Positions 1 through 8,560 of a DNA stretch of 15,000 nucleotides are shown here, in pieces. The stretch spans positions 62,501 to 77,500 of the forward strand of contig VIGQ01002135.1 in the NCBI GenBank assembly GCA_009663005.1. The letters are read 5' to 3'. The position numbers were made by a program, and so were the translations under genes. Position 1 is the first letter of the stretch; each line of letters starts with the position of its first letter. The notes beneath the pieces were generated by a model that searched no databases, had not been told where the DNA came from, and saw nothing but the letters and a program-made list of their open reading frames with translations. Origin of the DNA: Actinidia chinensis. Lineage: Eukaryota > Streptophyta > Magnoliopsida > Ericales > Actinidiaceae.

Positions 1-701
1 AAATTTGGATTAAGTTGATCTATTTATGCCCAATTTAGTTTTATGTGACCACATTAGCTTGCGGGGATCATTTTAAATACCAACCTGGTTCACAAAGTAA
101 GGGGGTGTGGGTCAATTTCAATCCAAACTTTACACGCGTAATCAAGTTCAATTTGAGTCCAATTATGGTGTGTGACCAAGTTGGATTGGGTATATCATTT
201 TTGTCATTTTAAGCCAACTTTGTTCGCTTGGGTATGTATTTGAACCCAACTTTCTTTTTGTCGGACCCTGTTAGCTCGGGTGGATCATTCTCAATCCGAA
301 CCTCATGTGAGTGTCAAAGTTATCTTGCCTGGTTCATTTTGAATCCGAGCATTGTATGCCTGACAAAATAAACTTGTGGGTCAATTTAAATCCAAACATG
401 ACCTACGTGACCAGTTTCATTTATGTGGATCATATTGAATCCAATCTTGCTATGCGTGGTCAAGTTAGATTAGGTGGATCATTTTAAAAAAAGTAATTTG
501 AATATTCACCATGGCAGGCTTTCGTGGGTCATTTTGAATCGTAGTTTGTATGTGTAAGCCCTGTTGAGTTGTCTGGATCCATTTGATACCACTCTAGTGT
601 GTGTTATTTGTTTTTGATTAATTGGATGTATTTGATTCCCAAACCTTTATGTGTGTGATAAAGTTGGAATAAGTGGAACTATTTGAACCCAGTTTGTTTT
701 T
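1..701. repeat. Degenerate tandem repeat array, ~50-bp unit (left block)
   Basis: The block is built from diverged copies of a unit of roughly 45-55 bp. Each unit carries two recurring motifs: GTGACCAAGTTAGCTTGCGT-like and GGATCATTTTGAATCCAACT-like. Clear copies of the second motif start near 65, 108, 199, 283, 332, 376, 424 and 474. Spacing and sequence are irregular, so this is an old or higher-order array. No gene is visible. The family is not recognised by name. What is seen is the periodicity; satellite identity is inference. Confidence 0.8.
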
Positions 702-1103
702 TGATACGACCATGCCAACAGCGTGACGAAACCCGACACCAAAATCTGAAAACAAACCCTAACTCTTTCAAGTTTGATGGAAACCGCGACCCGTTGCTTA
801 ACAAAGCAAGAACCCTGGTATGATGACGACGCCACAAACGGGAATGGATGATCCGTTTAATAAGTCAGGTTTGAACGCCACAAGGAATTCCTTGATAAGT
901 TCAAATTAGTTTTTCTTGAAGAACTCAAGAAAAATAAACGAAATCTCTCTATTTTCATTTGATCACTCAATTTTTGTAACCTCACTTGATCCTCATAAAC
1001 TTGTTTTGGTGTCATCGGAACTAGAGTGATGGTTCTTTGATTGAACATGAACGTATATTTGTTGGTAAAACCATCATGTTGTACACGCCGAATCATATGT
1101 GAC
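702..1103 (-). mobile_element. Truncated relic of a related Ty3/gypsy LTR element
   Basis: On the minus strand, 702 to about 950 resembles the terminal part of the LTRs seen elsewhere here: a TGATACGA start, the shared segment GATGGAAACCGCGACCC (776-792), and matches through AAATCTCTCT. From about 960 to 1103 the minus strand encodes a protease-to-RT linker with HDGFTNKYTF, TITLVPMTPKQV and YEDQVRLQ, which matches Ty3/gypsy Pol. In an intact copy these parts lie kilobases apart, so an internal deletion has joined them. The linker stretch is more readable than the same region in the two larger copies. Divergence suggests a related subfamily or an older insertion. Confidence 0.72.
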
Positions 1104-2383
1104 AAGGCAGGCTTTTGTGGATCATTTCGAATCATAGTTGCATGGGTAAGCCAATTGAGTTGTCAGGATCTATTTGAACCCAGTTTGGTTTTTGTGTGAC
1201 CAAATTAGTTTGCGTGGGTTATTTTCAATACGAACATCATCTTCGTTACAATGTTAGCTTGCATGGGTCAACTTAAATCCAATCATGACAAGTTGGAAGG
1301 ATGGATCAAGTTCGTATGCGTGGGTGATTTTGAATCCAATCTTGGTAATCCGATCAAGTTGGAAGGATGGATCATTTTAAGCCGAACCGCGCTTGTGTGT
1401 TTCCACGTTAGCTTGCGTGAATCAATTTCAGTACGATCCTCGTGCCCGTGTCAAAGTTTAAATCCAATCTTGGTAAGCGTAATCAAATTTGGTGTATCAA
1501 TTTGATCTCAACTCTGTATGTGTAAAATGATCCATCCAATCAAACTTGATCACACATAGCAATTTGGTTTGTAAGCTAATTTTGTCATGTGTACGATGTT
1601 CGGAGTGAAAATGAACCACATTTTTGTTCGAATGACCCCAAAATGAATGATATTTTTGTTCCACATACATCCACTTCAAACCACTCCGTTTTCACAACTA
1701 ATTTATTCAATCAAAAAGAACTTCGTCATGCATGCCAAGTTTGTGTTCGAATGATCCATAGAAAACTACGCGCCACAACAATGTTAATGCAACTCTGTCA
1801 TGTATTCCCAAATCCATTAAAACTTGGCCCAGCAATACCACCAAGCCAACTAGGTCACCCGTACCATGTGTTCACATTAAACCCACGCTGTTACTCGTCA
1901 TACATCCTGATTGTATCAAAATGAAATACCGAATACATCTTGTTTACACAACCATGATTGGATTATAAATGACCCACGCAAACGACCTTTTGTCCCCAGG
2001 TCATGTCATGTTTTTGATTAAAATAATTGACCACACTCAATCTAAGTTTGTCATGCACGTAGTTTTTAATTTTCGTTGTCATTTTAATCTAAAGTTGGTT
2101 GTGGGTAGGCTTGTGTTTGATCTATTAGAACCCAACTTTTTTTCTCGTGTGACAATATTAGCTTGCGTGAATTATTTCGTTCAGACAAACTTGGCATGCA
2201 CAGACAAAGATTGGCGTGGAATTTAGAATGTCAATTTTATGAATTAAATTACCACGCAATATCAGGTTGTCACCATCCATCTTTATCACAATTCACACAA
2301 TTCACCACAAGCAAATCAAAACAATTTTTGGTGGGCTCAACTAGATTAGAACATTCATCTTTATCACCCATGTAAACTTGACC
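1104..2383. repeat. Degenerate tandem repeat array with an inverted block
   Basis: The ~50-bp repeat resumes after the relic. 1106-1170 closely resembles 513-576 (CAGGCTTT...GGATC...GAATC...GTAAGCC...GAGTTGTC), which suggests a higher-order unit interrupted by the relic. Two copies of AAGTTGGAAGGATGGATCA lie near 1291 and 1358. Between about 1500 and 2050 monomers read mostly as reverse complement, for example AAATGACCCACGCAAACGA near 1967. Plus orientation returns by about 2090. The last ~140 bp before the LTR is more diverged. No supported gene is present. Confidence 0.75.
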
Positions 2384-2563
2384 TGCTGAGGACATGGCTA
2401 CACAAGATCCGGAATTGCGGATCCAATTCAAGTTCCCATGTTGGCCCACTTACAAGAGCACGTGCCAAAAATTTCAAAATGCATTAAGTGGGTCTATTCA
2501 AGGGATTTGGGCTCAAACAAGCAATGGGGCCCCTTCATGGTGATGACAAAATACCGCCCTAAG
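2384..2563 (+). repeat. First piece of the plus element's 5' LTR
   Basis: It starts TGCTGAGGACATGGCTA and aligns through its length with the start of the intact-orientation 3' LTR at 12857-13037, sharing ACAAGAGCACGTGCCAAAA, TTTCAAAATGCATTAAGTGG and GGGCTCAAACAAGC. It stops at CCGCCCTAAG, where the minus-strand LTR begins. The rest of this LTR resumes at 7511 with CATAATAAGC, which is what follows at the same point of the uninterrupted copy (13033-13042). Confidence 0.9.
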
Positions 2564-3290
2564 TGATTACAACCCCGTGTCGTTTAACGAACCCCTTATC
2601 AACGTATTGTTGGCTAAGCACCGTTTACTTTCAGGTTTATATGGAAACCGCGACCAACACCTTAAAGGATGTGAACCTTGTATAAAGAGGACTCCACAAT
2701 CAATGGTGAAATACTCGATTGATCAGTCAAGAATGAACGCAAGAGAAATCTGATAAGTTCAAATTATTCTCCCTCAAAGGAAACAAAGATAAATCTCTCA
2801 CTCATTACAACTCCTTCCCCTCTTCAATGAAAGGAGCACAATTTATACTACTAAGGCCACAAAGATCAGCCTTAGTAATTCTTAAACTAAGAAAACTTTG
2901 GGCCTCAATTGTAAGGAAGTCAAACCTAACTTTATTCCCGTTAATTCAGCCTAAAAATTCTGGCCATAAGACAACTTCAATTTGCATAAAGACAAGCCAT
3001 GCATTAACCTCCATAATTTTAGAGCCCAAAGTTGTGCACAAGAATCCTCAATTAAGGAAGTCAGCTCCCCATTTGTCTATTGACTTCTGGCCTTGAATCA
3101 TACTATTATGGCTGGATATTTTGTTCATCACCATCAATGGCCTCCACTTGCTTGTTTGAGCCCAATCCCTTGAATCAGCCCACGTTAATGCATTTTTGAA
3201 ATTTTCTTGGCACGTGCTCTTAGTAATTGGGCCCAATGGGCTTGATTGGATCCGCATTCCGGATCTCGTTGTTAGCCATGTCCCTCATCA
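2564..3290 (-). repeat. 3' LTR of the nested minus element
   Basis: This is a full-length reverse LTR of about 727 bp. Its plus-strand edges are TGATTACAACCCC at 2564 and TGTCCCTCATCA ending at 3290, so on the minus strand it begins TGATGAGGGACATGG and ends with a TGTAATCA-like terminus. It matches the minus 5' LTR at 6757-7510 along its length, for example CGTATTGTTGGC, GGAAACCGCGACC, AAATCTCTCACTCATT and AAGGCCACAAAGATCAGC. Differences are mainly 1-2 base insertions and deletions. Confidence 0.9.
3048..3257 (-). pseudogene. pol: C-terminal Pol tail reading into the 3' LTR (CR-like tail)
   Basis: This is an open minus-strand stretch inside the 3' LTR. It contains GPITKSTCQENFKNALTWAD and then DSRDWAQTSKWRPLMVMNKI. 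The plus copy reads TRARAK at the equivalent place, so this copy appears to have an indel there. In several plant chromoviruses, notably the CRM lineage, the integrase C-terminus extends into the LTR and ends in a motif of this kind, thought to help target centromeric chromatin; that is family knowledge. That this copy belongs to CRM is inference. The first ATG seen is internal and not a real start, because the tail would be translated as part of the Gag-Pol polyprotein. Confidence 0.6.
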
Positions 3291-3311
3291 TTCTCCTCTT
3301 CTCCTCTTCTT
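3291..3311 (-). other. Polypurine tract of the minus element
   Basis: The plus strand reads TTCTCCTCTTCTCCTCTTCTT, so the minus strand is an uninterrupted purine run. It ends exactly at the first base of the 3' LTR. In LTR retrotransposons this tract primes plus-strand DNA synthesis. Position and composition match the plus element's tract at 12844-12856. Confidence 0.8.
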
Positions 3312-3829
3312 GAAAGAGGATTTGTCGCTCACATCAAGTCATCACCTACAACCAAATGACTCAAAATCAGAAACATTGAAGGAGCACTTACATTATATTC
3401 ACGCGGGGTAGTCAAGTTTGTATGCTGTCTTTGATTCGTTCCAAGACGTGGAACGGGCCATCCCTCTATAGTAGTAAACTTGGATTCCGCTGAGTTGGGG
3501 AATCGCTCCTTACGCATGTGTAAACTTCAAACCCAATCTCCAAGTTCAAAAACTAACTTGTTTTCCGCCCTTTATTGCTTGTTTCGCATATTGCTCATTT
3601 CTTCTTTCAATGTTGAGATTGCTTTCTCATGGATCTCCTTTAACAGTTCAGCTTTTCTTTTCCATCTATTCAAGCTCAGTCCAAAGGTAATGAGAGAAAT
3701 CCAAAGGAGTTTAACGGATTAAAACCATAAACAATCTCAAATGGTCGGAAAATTTAGAGTTGGCAGAGTGAAACAGAACGATTTATAATCATCTTTCAAC
3801 AGTGCCGGCAACAATCTTTCCCATGTTTT
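3312..3829 (-). pseudogene. pol: Integrase C-terminal region with GPY/F-type module (fragment)
   Basis: Minus-strand reading gives pieces of the Ty3/gypsy integrase C-terminus: MRKERFPNSAESKF near 3475-3517, then EYNVSA and VVGDDL near 3330-3395, with frameshifts between. RKERFP followed by a GPF-like segment and NVSxTFNVxDL is the standard arrangement of the GPY/F module downstream of the integrase core. Further upstream (3530-3829) are PFEIVYGFNP-like and KTWE-like stretches. The integrase zinc finger and DD(35)E core are absent because the deletion junction at 3826-3833 removes them. The fragment cannot encode a working integrase. Confidence 0.75.
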
Positions 3830-3833
3830 AAAA
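3826..3833 (-). other. Pol deletion junction with TTAAAA microhomology
   Basis: At TTTTAAAA the minus copy passes directly from the RT segment (FSKID, plus equivalent ending at 10524) to the integrase C-terminal segment (TWE..., plus equivalent from 12312). In the plus copy both breakpoints carry TTAAAA, at 10525-10530 and 12306-12311, which are 1781 bp apart. One copy of this 6-mer remains here. This is a classic footprint of microhomology-mediated deletion or template switching. Confidence 0.85.
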
Positions 3834-4340
3834 GTCAATTTTTTAGGAAATACACAAGACCATGCAATTCATCTAAGCATTCATCTCAAAAAACGATGAT
3901 AGGATACGATACTTTAAACCGTTATATTGTTTATTATGCTCGACAATCAACGCCCATTTCTCCATGTCCCCTCCTTCTTAGAACTAACAAAAACTGGAAC
4001 GGAACATAGACTCAGGCTTTCCATAACATCCTACTTTTCTAACAATTCACTAACTTGCAGTTGAAGCTCCTTGTCCGTCGTGGTTGCTCCTATGAAGCTG
4101 TCTGTTGAATGGAAAGCGTCGGGTAACAAAATCAATCTGATGCTCAAATTCCTCTAATGGAGGTAAATCATAGCGGCATCTCATCGGAAAGACGTCCTCA
4201 AACTCCTGCAACAGAGATAAACAGACAGGTATAACAGAGTCAAGTCCGTTGGTGTTAATAATGCCCTCCTTGTACAAGAGTACAATCATCGGCTGATATT
4301 GAAAACATTGCCTCTCCTTGATTTTCTTTGCCTTTTGCAT
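3834..4340 (-). pseudogene. pol: Reverse transcriptase N-terminal fragment
   Basis: The minus strand from 4340 downward encodes SVIPVCLSLLQEFEDVFP, then DLPPLEEFEHQIDFV, the standard opening of Ty3/gypsy RT. A frameshift just after EFEDVFP replaces the usual DEMP. Continuing to 3834 are KELQ, VPVFVSSKKEGTWR, a VDCRAIN-like segment with an indel, and a DELHG-VFSKID-like stretch. The reading stops at the deletion junction just after the first catalytic aspartate region. The YFDD catalytic motif and all of RNase H are missing. There is no plausible independent start; it would be part of a Gag-Pol polyprotein. Confidence 0.85.
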
Positions 4341-4870
4341 AAAATTCTTTTTTTCTCTCTTCTCTCTGTTTTTACCTCAATGGCCGGATCTAATAATTGC
4401 CTTTTCTCATCTTTTTTTCCTCGGCCTCATCTCTTCCTGTTTCACACTCTTTTTTTGTTCCCACCTATTTTTGTAATCTCACTTAATCTTCATGAACTTG
4501 TTTCGGTGATAAAGGTACAACAAGGGTTATGGGTCGTTGAATAAGTGCAAATGAATATTTATTCGTGAACCCATCATGCTTCATTCACCAGCCTATCGAA
4601 CTGCCATGGTTCGTCTACAACAAGTGCCCAGGCTTTGCCATCGGTACTACATCACACAGAACTTCATCTTCATATTTTATCGATTCTCCCTTCGGAACTC
4701 CACCACACCTTGTTTAGTCAACCCTCAACTCACCACTATTATTCCAACCATTGCAACGTATAAAGGCTTTGGTGCAATATCATTGGCAATCCTAATTTAA
4801 TCAACATGGTTGGCTTTGCACATTTCGTACAACTAACCACAATCCATATTAAACCTACATACCTTGTCCT
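4341..4870 (-). pseudogene. pol: Protease and protease-RT linker remnant
   Basis: On the minus strand 4590-4870 corresponds to the plus element's protease region (9540-9810). Matching segments include TAGTTGTACGA, ATTAGGATTGCCAATGATATTG, GAATAATAGTGGTGAGTTGAG and AAATATGAAGATGAAGTTCTG. The catalytic DGGSC motif seen in the plus copy is degraded here, with only the SC-like part (GTTAGTTGTACGA) recognisable. Next is the linker (about 4460-4590) with HDGFTNKY- and LVPL-like segments. 4341-4460 is a purine-rich stretch on this strand, equivalent to the KK/EE-rich linker of the plus copy. Repeated frameshifts rule out function as written. Confidence 0.7.
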
Positions 4871-5108
4871 TGGACATATAGCATCTAGTGTAAAAGATGT
4901 CTCTCTCTCCCCTCGTACTCTGCTCTGGTTCTCTCCTTAGTCGTTGGAACTTCATCTTCGTTCTTCAATTTTGCAAGCTCACGATCTCCTTGCCTACGTC
5001 CAACGATCGGAGCTAAATATTCCTCCTCAGAGGCATCCTCTCTAATGGAGAATGGATTCAGATCACTTCGTCCATCGGTCTCAATTTCTCATATCCCGCA
5101 TCACCATA

Positions 5109-5139
<31 letters not shown>

Positions 5140-5717
5140 ATGTCCCGCCTACCTTTACTTTAAGCATTTAATATCACATTATGGTAGGCTTGGGTTTCGG
5201 TGTCCATGACTTTCTTGTGCTTGGAAGCTCAGCTTGGTTTGGATATTGAGGACGTTTTGGGCCCTTCTCTTCTCTCTTTGGATAGTTCGATCTCCAAGAA
5301 TTGGATGCAGCTTGATGAAAGTCGTGTCTTGCCCTCCTCTTGAGCGTTGCTCACTTTTGACAGTCCTTTTGCACCATTTTCTTCTACTCCACATAATGTT
5401 GCAACTCAACCACCTTACAATCTCCTGATTTCGCCATTAAGATAAACGAGCATGGTTGCTTCTCGGTCTTCTTCGCACATTTGCCCTAATCATGACAATC
5501 TCCTATCTTTGTAATAGTCTTCCACACTTCGATTGCCTTGCGTAGACCTTGCAATTTTTGTACAAGCCTCTGTACGAAAATTGCTGGAATAAAGCCGCTT
5601 TCTCTCATCACGGACTTATGTCTTCCCACTTCGGCAATTTGGACCGTTCTCCATTCCGCTCCTGCATGGCTAACTGATTCCCCAACCAAATCCAGCATAG
5701 TCAGTAAATTTCATCGA

Positions 5718-5765
<48 letters not shown>

Positions 5766-6197
5766 ACTAGTTCCATCTTCTTTTCCCTTCAGGTAGCTCC
5801 TACAGGATACATATTTTCCTTGCAACTACGGAACCGTATCTTTAGTATAAAAAATACCGCTAAGTTTCATCCCCTTTGTTTCATCTCTGTACTATCTCGT
5901 CCATTCCTCCTACGACTATCCCGGAATCCTCCTCCTTCCTCGCATAACTCATCCCCCATAGTAAACTACTAACTTCTTCTCTAACATGGAGCCTCCCTCT
6001 CTCCTACGTGGCTCGTAGAACAGTTGTGGCTGCTCCGGCGCTGAGTTGCTTCCAATTGATCTAAGCGTTCATGCATTGTTCCAATTCCCCTCTCATCAGT
6101 CTTATCTCCCCTCCCCCACTAATTGCCTCCTTCCAACAGCTAGATCCGCTGGACTGGAAGAATCATCAGTAGTGCTTTTTATCTCGTTTGCAGACAT
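4871..6197 (-). pseudogene. gag: Gag remnant of the nested minus element
   Basis: The minus-strand ATG at 6197-6195 opens a reading MSANEIKSTTDDSSSPADLA, continuing to a TAA at 6104-6102 (31 codons). The plus copy has the equivalent ATG at 8561, which supports this start. Downstream the minus strand matches the plus gag core: CCGAAGCACAAAAGGTAAA, GATTTGGT near IWWDQL, TTCGTACAGAGGCTTGTACA, and GGCAATCGAAGTGTGGAAGAC. Gag forms the nucleocapsid shell in LTR retrotransposons. A zinc knuckle could not be found with confidence. The frame changes many times, so the remnant is non-coding as written. Its last part (4871-5100) is poorly conserved. Confidence 0.8.
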
Positions 6198-6743
6198 GTT
6201 TTCTCACAAATAAAGATTAGAAGAAAACAAAACAAACAAAACAAAAAAGGATCTCACCACACTCCCTTACGTGTTTTCACTCTAATAATGAATTCACTCA
6301 GCGCTCGGGTTTCACACGCAGTAATTTGGCTTAAACCTTCATATGTAATTACTTACCACTCTTGCCTCTTTTCACTGTGGTTTATTTCCTCAAAAGATTC
6401 TTACATCAAACTAATCAACAAATAATCAGAATTTCTTAGACGTCCAACGTTCCACACACCCGAAGAGAGAGTTCTTAGGTTCACACACGAAACGAATCAC
6501 TAAGAGACTGAATAACAAAGTAATTAGGACAAAAATATCAACACAGTGCCTACTATCAGAATTTTTTTTTCTTTTTGCTCGAATATTAATGCATGGAATC
6601 AATACTAACTTTTTTTCTTTTTTTTTCTTCTCTTTTTTGTTTTGTCTCTTCTTTTTTTTTTTTGACCTTTATAAATGTACTAGAATTCTGATCAATACGA
6701 AATTCAGAAGGCAAGGATAAATTAAACCTGATGTAGAGCCTAA
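6198..6743 (-). other. 5' leader of the minus element with long purine tract
   Basis: This stretch lies between the PBS and the gag ATG, about 546 bp on the minus strand. The plus strand at 6603-6663 is nearly all T and C (minus strand A/G). The plus element's leader has a shorter equivalent at 8146-8175. Shared segments include TGCATGGAATCA/TGATTCCATGCA and the ACTGTG-flanked AAGAGGC region. No gene is visible. Confidence 0.75.
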
Positions 6744-6755
6744 GCTCTGATACCA
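6744..6755 (-). other. Primer-binding site, initiator-Met tRNA type (minus)
   Basis: The plus strand reads GCTCTGATACCA, so the minus strand reads TGGTATCAGAGC, complementary to the 3' end of plant initiator-Met tRNA. It lies one base inside the LTR boundary at 6757. It marks 6757-7510 as the 5' LTR of the minus element and fixes the element's orientation. Confidence 0.95.
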
Positions 6756-6756
6756 A

Positions 6757-7510
6757 TGATAGAACCCCGTGTCGTTGTAACGAACGCCCGTCTCAAGTAT
6801 TGTTGGCGTAAGACCGTTCTACGTTCAGGTTTAGATGGAAACCGCGACCCAACACCTATAAAAGAGATGTGAAACCTTGTATAAAAAAAAAAATAAGGAG
6901 GGACGCACAATCAATGGTGAAATACCTCGTTGATAAGCACGAATGAACAGTCACAGAGAAATCTGATAAGTGTTAAATTAGTTCTCAAAAACATAGAATA
7001 AACAAAAGAGAAATCTCTCACTCATTCCACTCTCCCCTCTTTAATGAAAGGAGCCATTTTAATACTAATAAGGCCACAAAGATCAGCTTAGTAATTCTTA
7101 AACTAAGAAAAATTTTGCCTCAATTTAAGAGAAGTCAACCTACTTATCCCTTAATTTCAGCCTAAAATTCCGCCATAAGACAACTTCATTTCATAAGACA
7201 AGCATAAGCATGCATTAACCTCCATAATTTTAGCCCAAATTTGTGCAACAAGAATCCTCAATTTAAGGAACTCATCTCCCCATTTGTCTATTGACTTTCT
7301 TGGACTTGAATCATTGCTTATTATGGGCTTGATATTTTGTTCAATCACCTCAATGGGCCTCCACTTGCTTGTTTGAGGCCCAAATACCCCTTTATCAGCC
7401 CACTTAAGCCTTTTGAATTTCTTGGCACGTGCTCTCTTTGTAATTGGGCCAATGGGAAACTGAATTGGGCTGTCCGCATTCCTGGATCGCGTGTTACCAT
7501 GTCCTCATCA
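6757..7510 (-). repeat. 5' LTR of the nested minus element
   Basis: Plus-strand edges are TGATAGAACCCCGTGTCG at 6757 and CCATGTCCTCATCA ending at 7510. The length is about 754 bp, compared with 727 bp for its partner at 2564-3290. It abuts the PBS on one side and the remainder of the plus element's 5' LTR on the other. It contains an A-run (about 6883-6892) and an AAGGCCACAAAGATCAGC segment shared by all copies. Confidence 0.92.
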
Positions 7511-8053
7511 CATAATAAGCTGATTCAATTTCAAGAAAGTCAATAGACAAATGGGGAGCTGACTTCCTTAAATTGAGGATTCTTTTGCACAACTTTGGCT
7601 TAAATTATGGAGTTAGTCATGCTTTCTTTATAAATTGAAGTTGTCTTATGGGCAGAATTTTTTAGGCTGAAATTAATGGATAAAGTTAGGTTTGACTTCC
7701 TTAAATTGAGGCCAAAGTTTTTCTTTAGTTTAAGAATTTACAGGCTGATCTTTGTGTGTCCCTAGTCGTATAAATGTGTCCTTTCAATTTGAAGGGAGAG
7801 TTTGTAATGATTGAGAGTATTCTCTTATGTATCCTTTGAGACTAATTTGGAATTATCAGATTTCTCCTGTGTCGTTTCATTCTTGACTTATCAATCGAGT
7901 ATTTCACCATTGATTGTGGCGTCCTCCTTTATACCAAGGTTCCCATCTCTTTATAGGTGTTGGGTCGCGGTTTTCATCTAACCTGAAGTAGAACGGTCTT
8001 AGGCAAACAATACTTGAGACGGGGTTCGTTACACCGACACGGGGTTCGTATCA
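7511..8053 (+). repeat. Second piece of the plus element's 5' LTR
   Basis: It begins CATAATAAGCTGATTCAA, which matches the 3' LTR from 13033 onward rather than an LTR start. It ends GACACGGGGTTCGTATCA at 8053, the proper LTR end, three bases before the PBS. With 2384-2563 it makes about 723 bp, close to the full 727-754 bp of the family. It holds the region missing from the 3' LTR (about 7765-8010), including CCTTTATACCAAGG and CTCTTTATAGG, which could belong to the promoter; the exact TATA box is not clear. Confidence 0.92.
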
Positions 8054-8056
8054 GTT

Positions 8057-8068
8057 TGGTATCAGAGC
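8057..8068 (+). other. Primer-binding site, initiator-Met tRNA type (plus)
   Basis: TGGTATCAGAGC begins three bases after the LTR end at 8053. It is the standard plant initiator-Met primer site used to start minus-strand DNA synthesis. Together with 6744-6755 it gives two divergent primer sites about 1.3 kb apart. Confidence 0.96.
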
Positions 8069-8560
8069 TTAGGCTCTAACTCAGGTTTACTCTATCTTTG
8101 CTCTTCTTGATTTTCGTTTGATCAATCTAGTACATTTGTCAAGGTCAAAAAAAAGAAAAAAAAAGAAAAAAAAATTGTTATCTTGATTCCATGCATTAAT
8201 ATTTTGAGAAAAAAAAATTCTGATAGTAGTAACTCCGTCTTTGATATTTTTGTCCTATACTTTGGTTTATGCCCAGTCTCTTTGTGATTAGTTTTTCGTG
8301 TGAAACCTAAGAAATCTCTCTTGGGTGTGGGCGGACCGTGACTAATAAATTCTGATTATTTGTTTGATAAGAACTTTTTGAAGAAATAACCAGTGAAAAG
8401 AGACAAGAAGTGGTAAGTACATATTGTGGTTTTTTAAGAAATTACTGTGTGACACACGAGCGTTTGAGTTAATTCATTATTCTCGTGAAAACGAAGGAAG
8501 TGTTGTGAGGTCTTTTTTTGTTTTGTTTTGTTTCTTCTAATCTTTATTTTGATAGAAAAC
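8069..8560 (+). other. 5' leader of the plus element
   Basis: This is about 490 bp between the PBS and the gag ATG at 8561. It holds an A-rich tract (8146-8175, runs of A broken by G) and no supported gene. It mirrors 6198-6743, although the purine tract is shorter than in the minus copy. Confidence 0.75.

Larger units (their letters stand above)
2564..7510 (-). mobile_element. Nested minus-strand copy of the same LTR family, pol-deleted
   Basis: On the minus strand the order is 5' LTR (7510-6757), PBS (6755-6744), leader with a long purine tract, gag (from 6197), protease, linker, start of RT, a deletion junction at 3826-3833, integrase tail, polypurine tract (3291-3311) and 3' LTR (3290-2564). 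It spans 4947 bp. Against the plus copy, about 1.78 kb of pol is absent (plus positions 10525-12306), covering most of RT, RNase H and most of integrase. It lies within the plus element's 5' LTR, so it inserted later. Imperfect target duplications are CTAAG (2559-2563) and CATAA (7511-7515). Confidence 0.9.

Noticed and set aside
1..701. Short regularly spaced repeats suggesting a CRISPR array
   Set aside because: The units are degenerate, contiguous and of plant satellite type, without identical repeats separated by unique spacers and without cas-like genes.
1589..1924. 111-codon open frame on the plus strand
   Set aside because: It lies within the inverted part of the tandem array, with no recognisable motif, and is better explained as a chance frame.
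2384..3290. Two tandem or solo LTRs from independent insertions
   Set aside because: The plus piece ends exactly where the rest of the same LTR resumes at 7511, so the nested-insertion reading explains both with one event.
4576..4800. 74-codon open frame on the plus strand
   Set aside because: It is antisense to the protease remnant of the minus element and is a shadow frame.
5538..5972. 144-codon open frame on the plus strand
   Set aside because: It is antisense to the minus element's gag core, whose conserved segments are recognisable on the other strand and align with the plus copy at 8800-9210.
8057..8068. tRNA gene at the TGGTATCAGAGC motif
   Set aside because: Only the primer-binding site complementary to a tRNA 3' end is present. 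No cloverleaf surrounds it.
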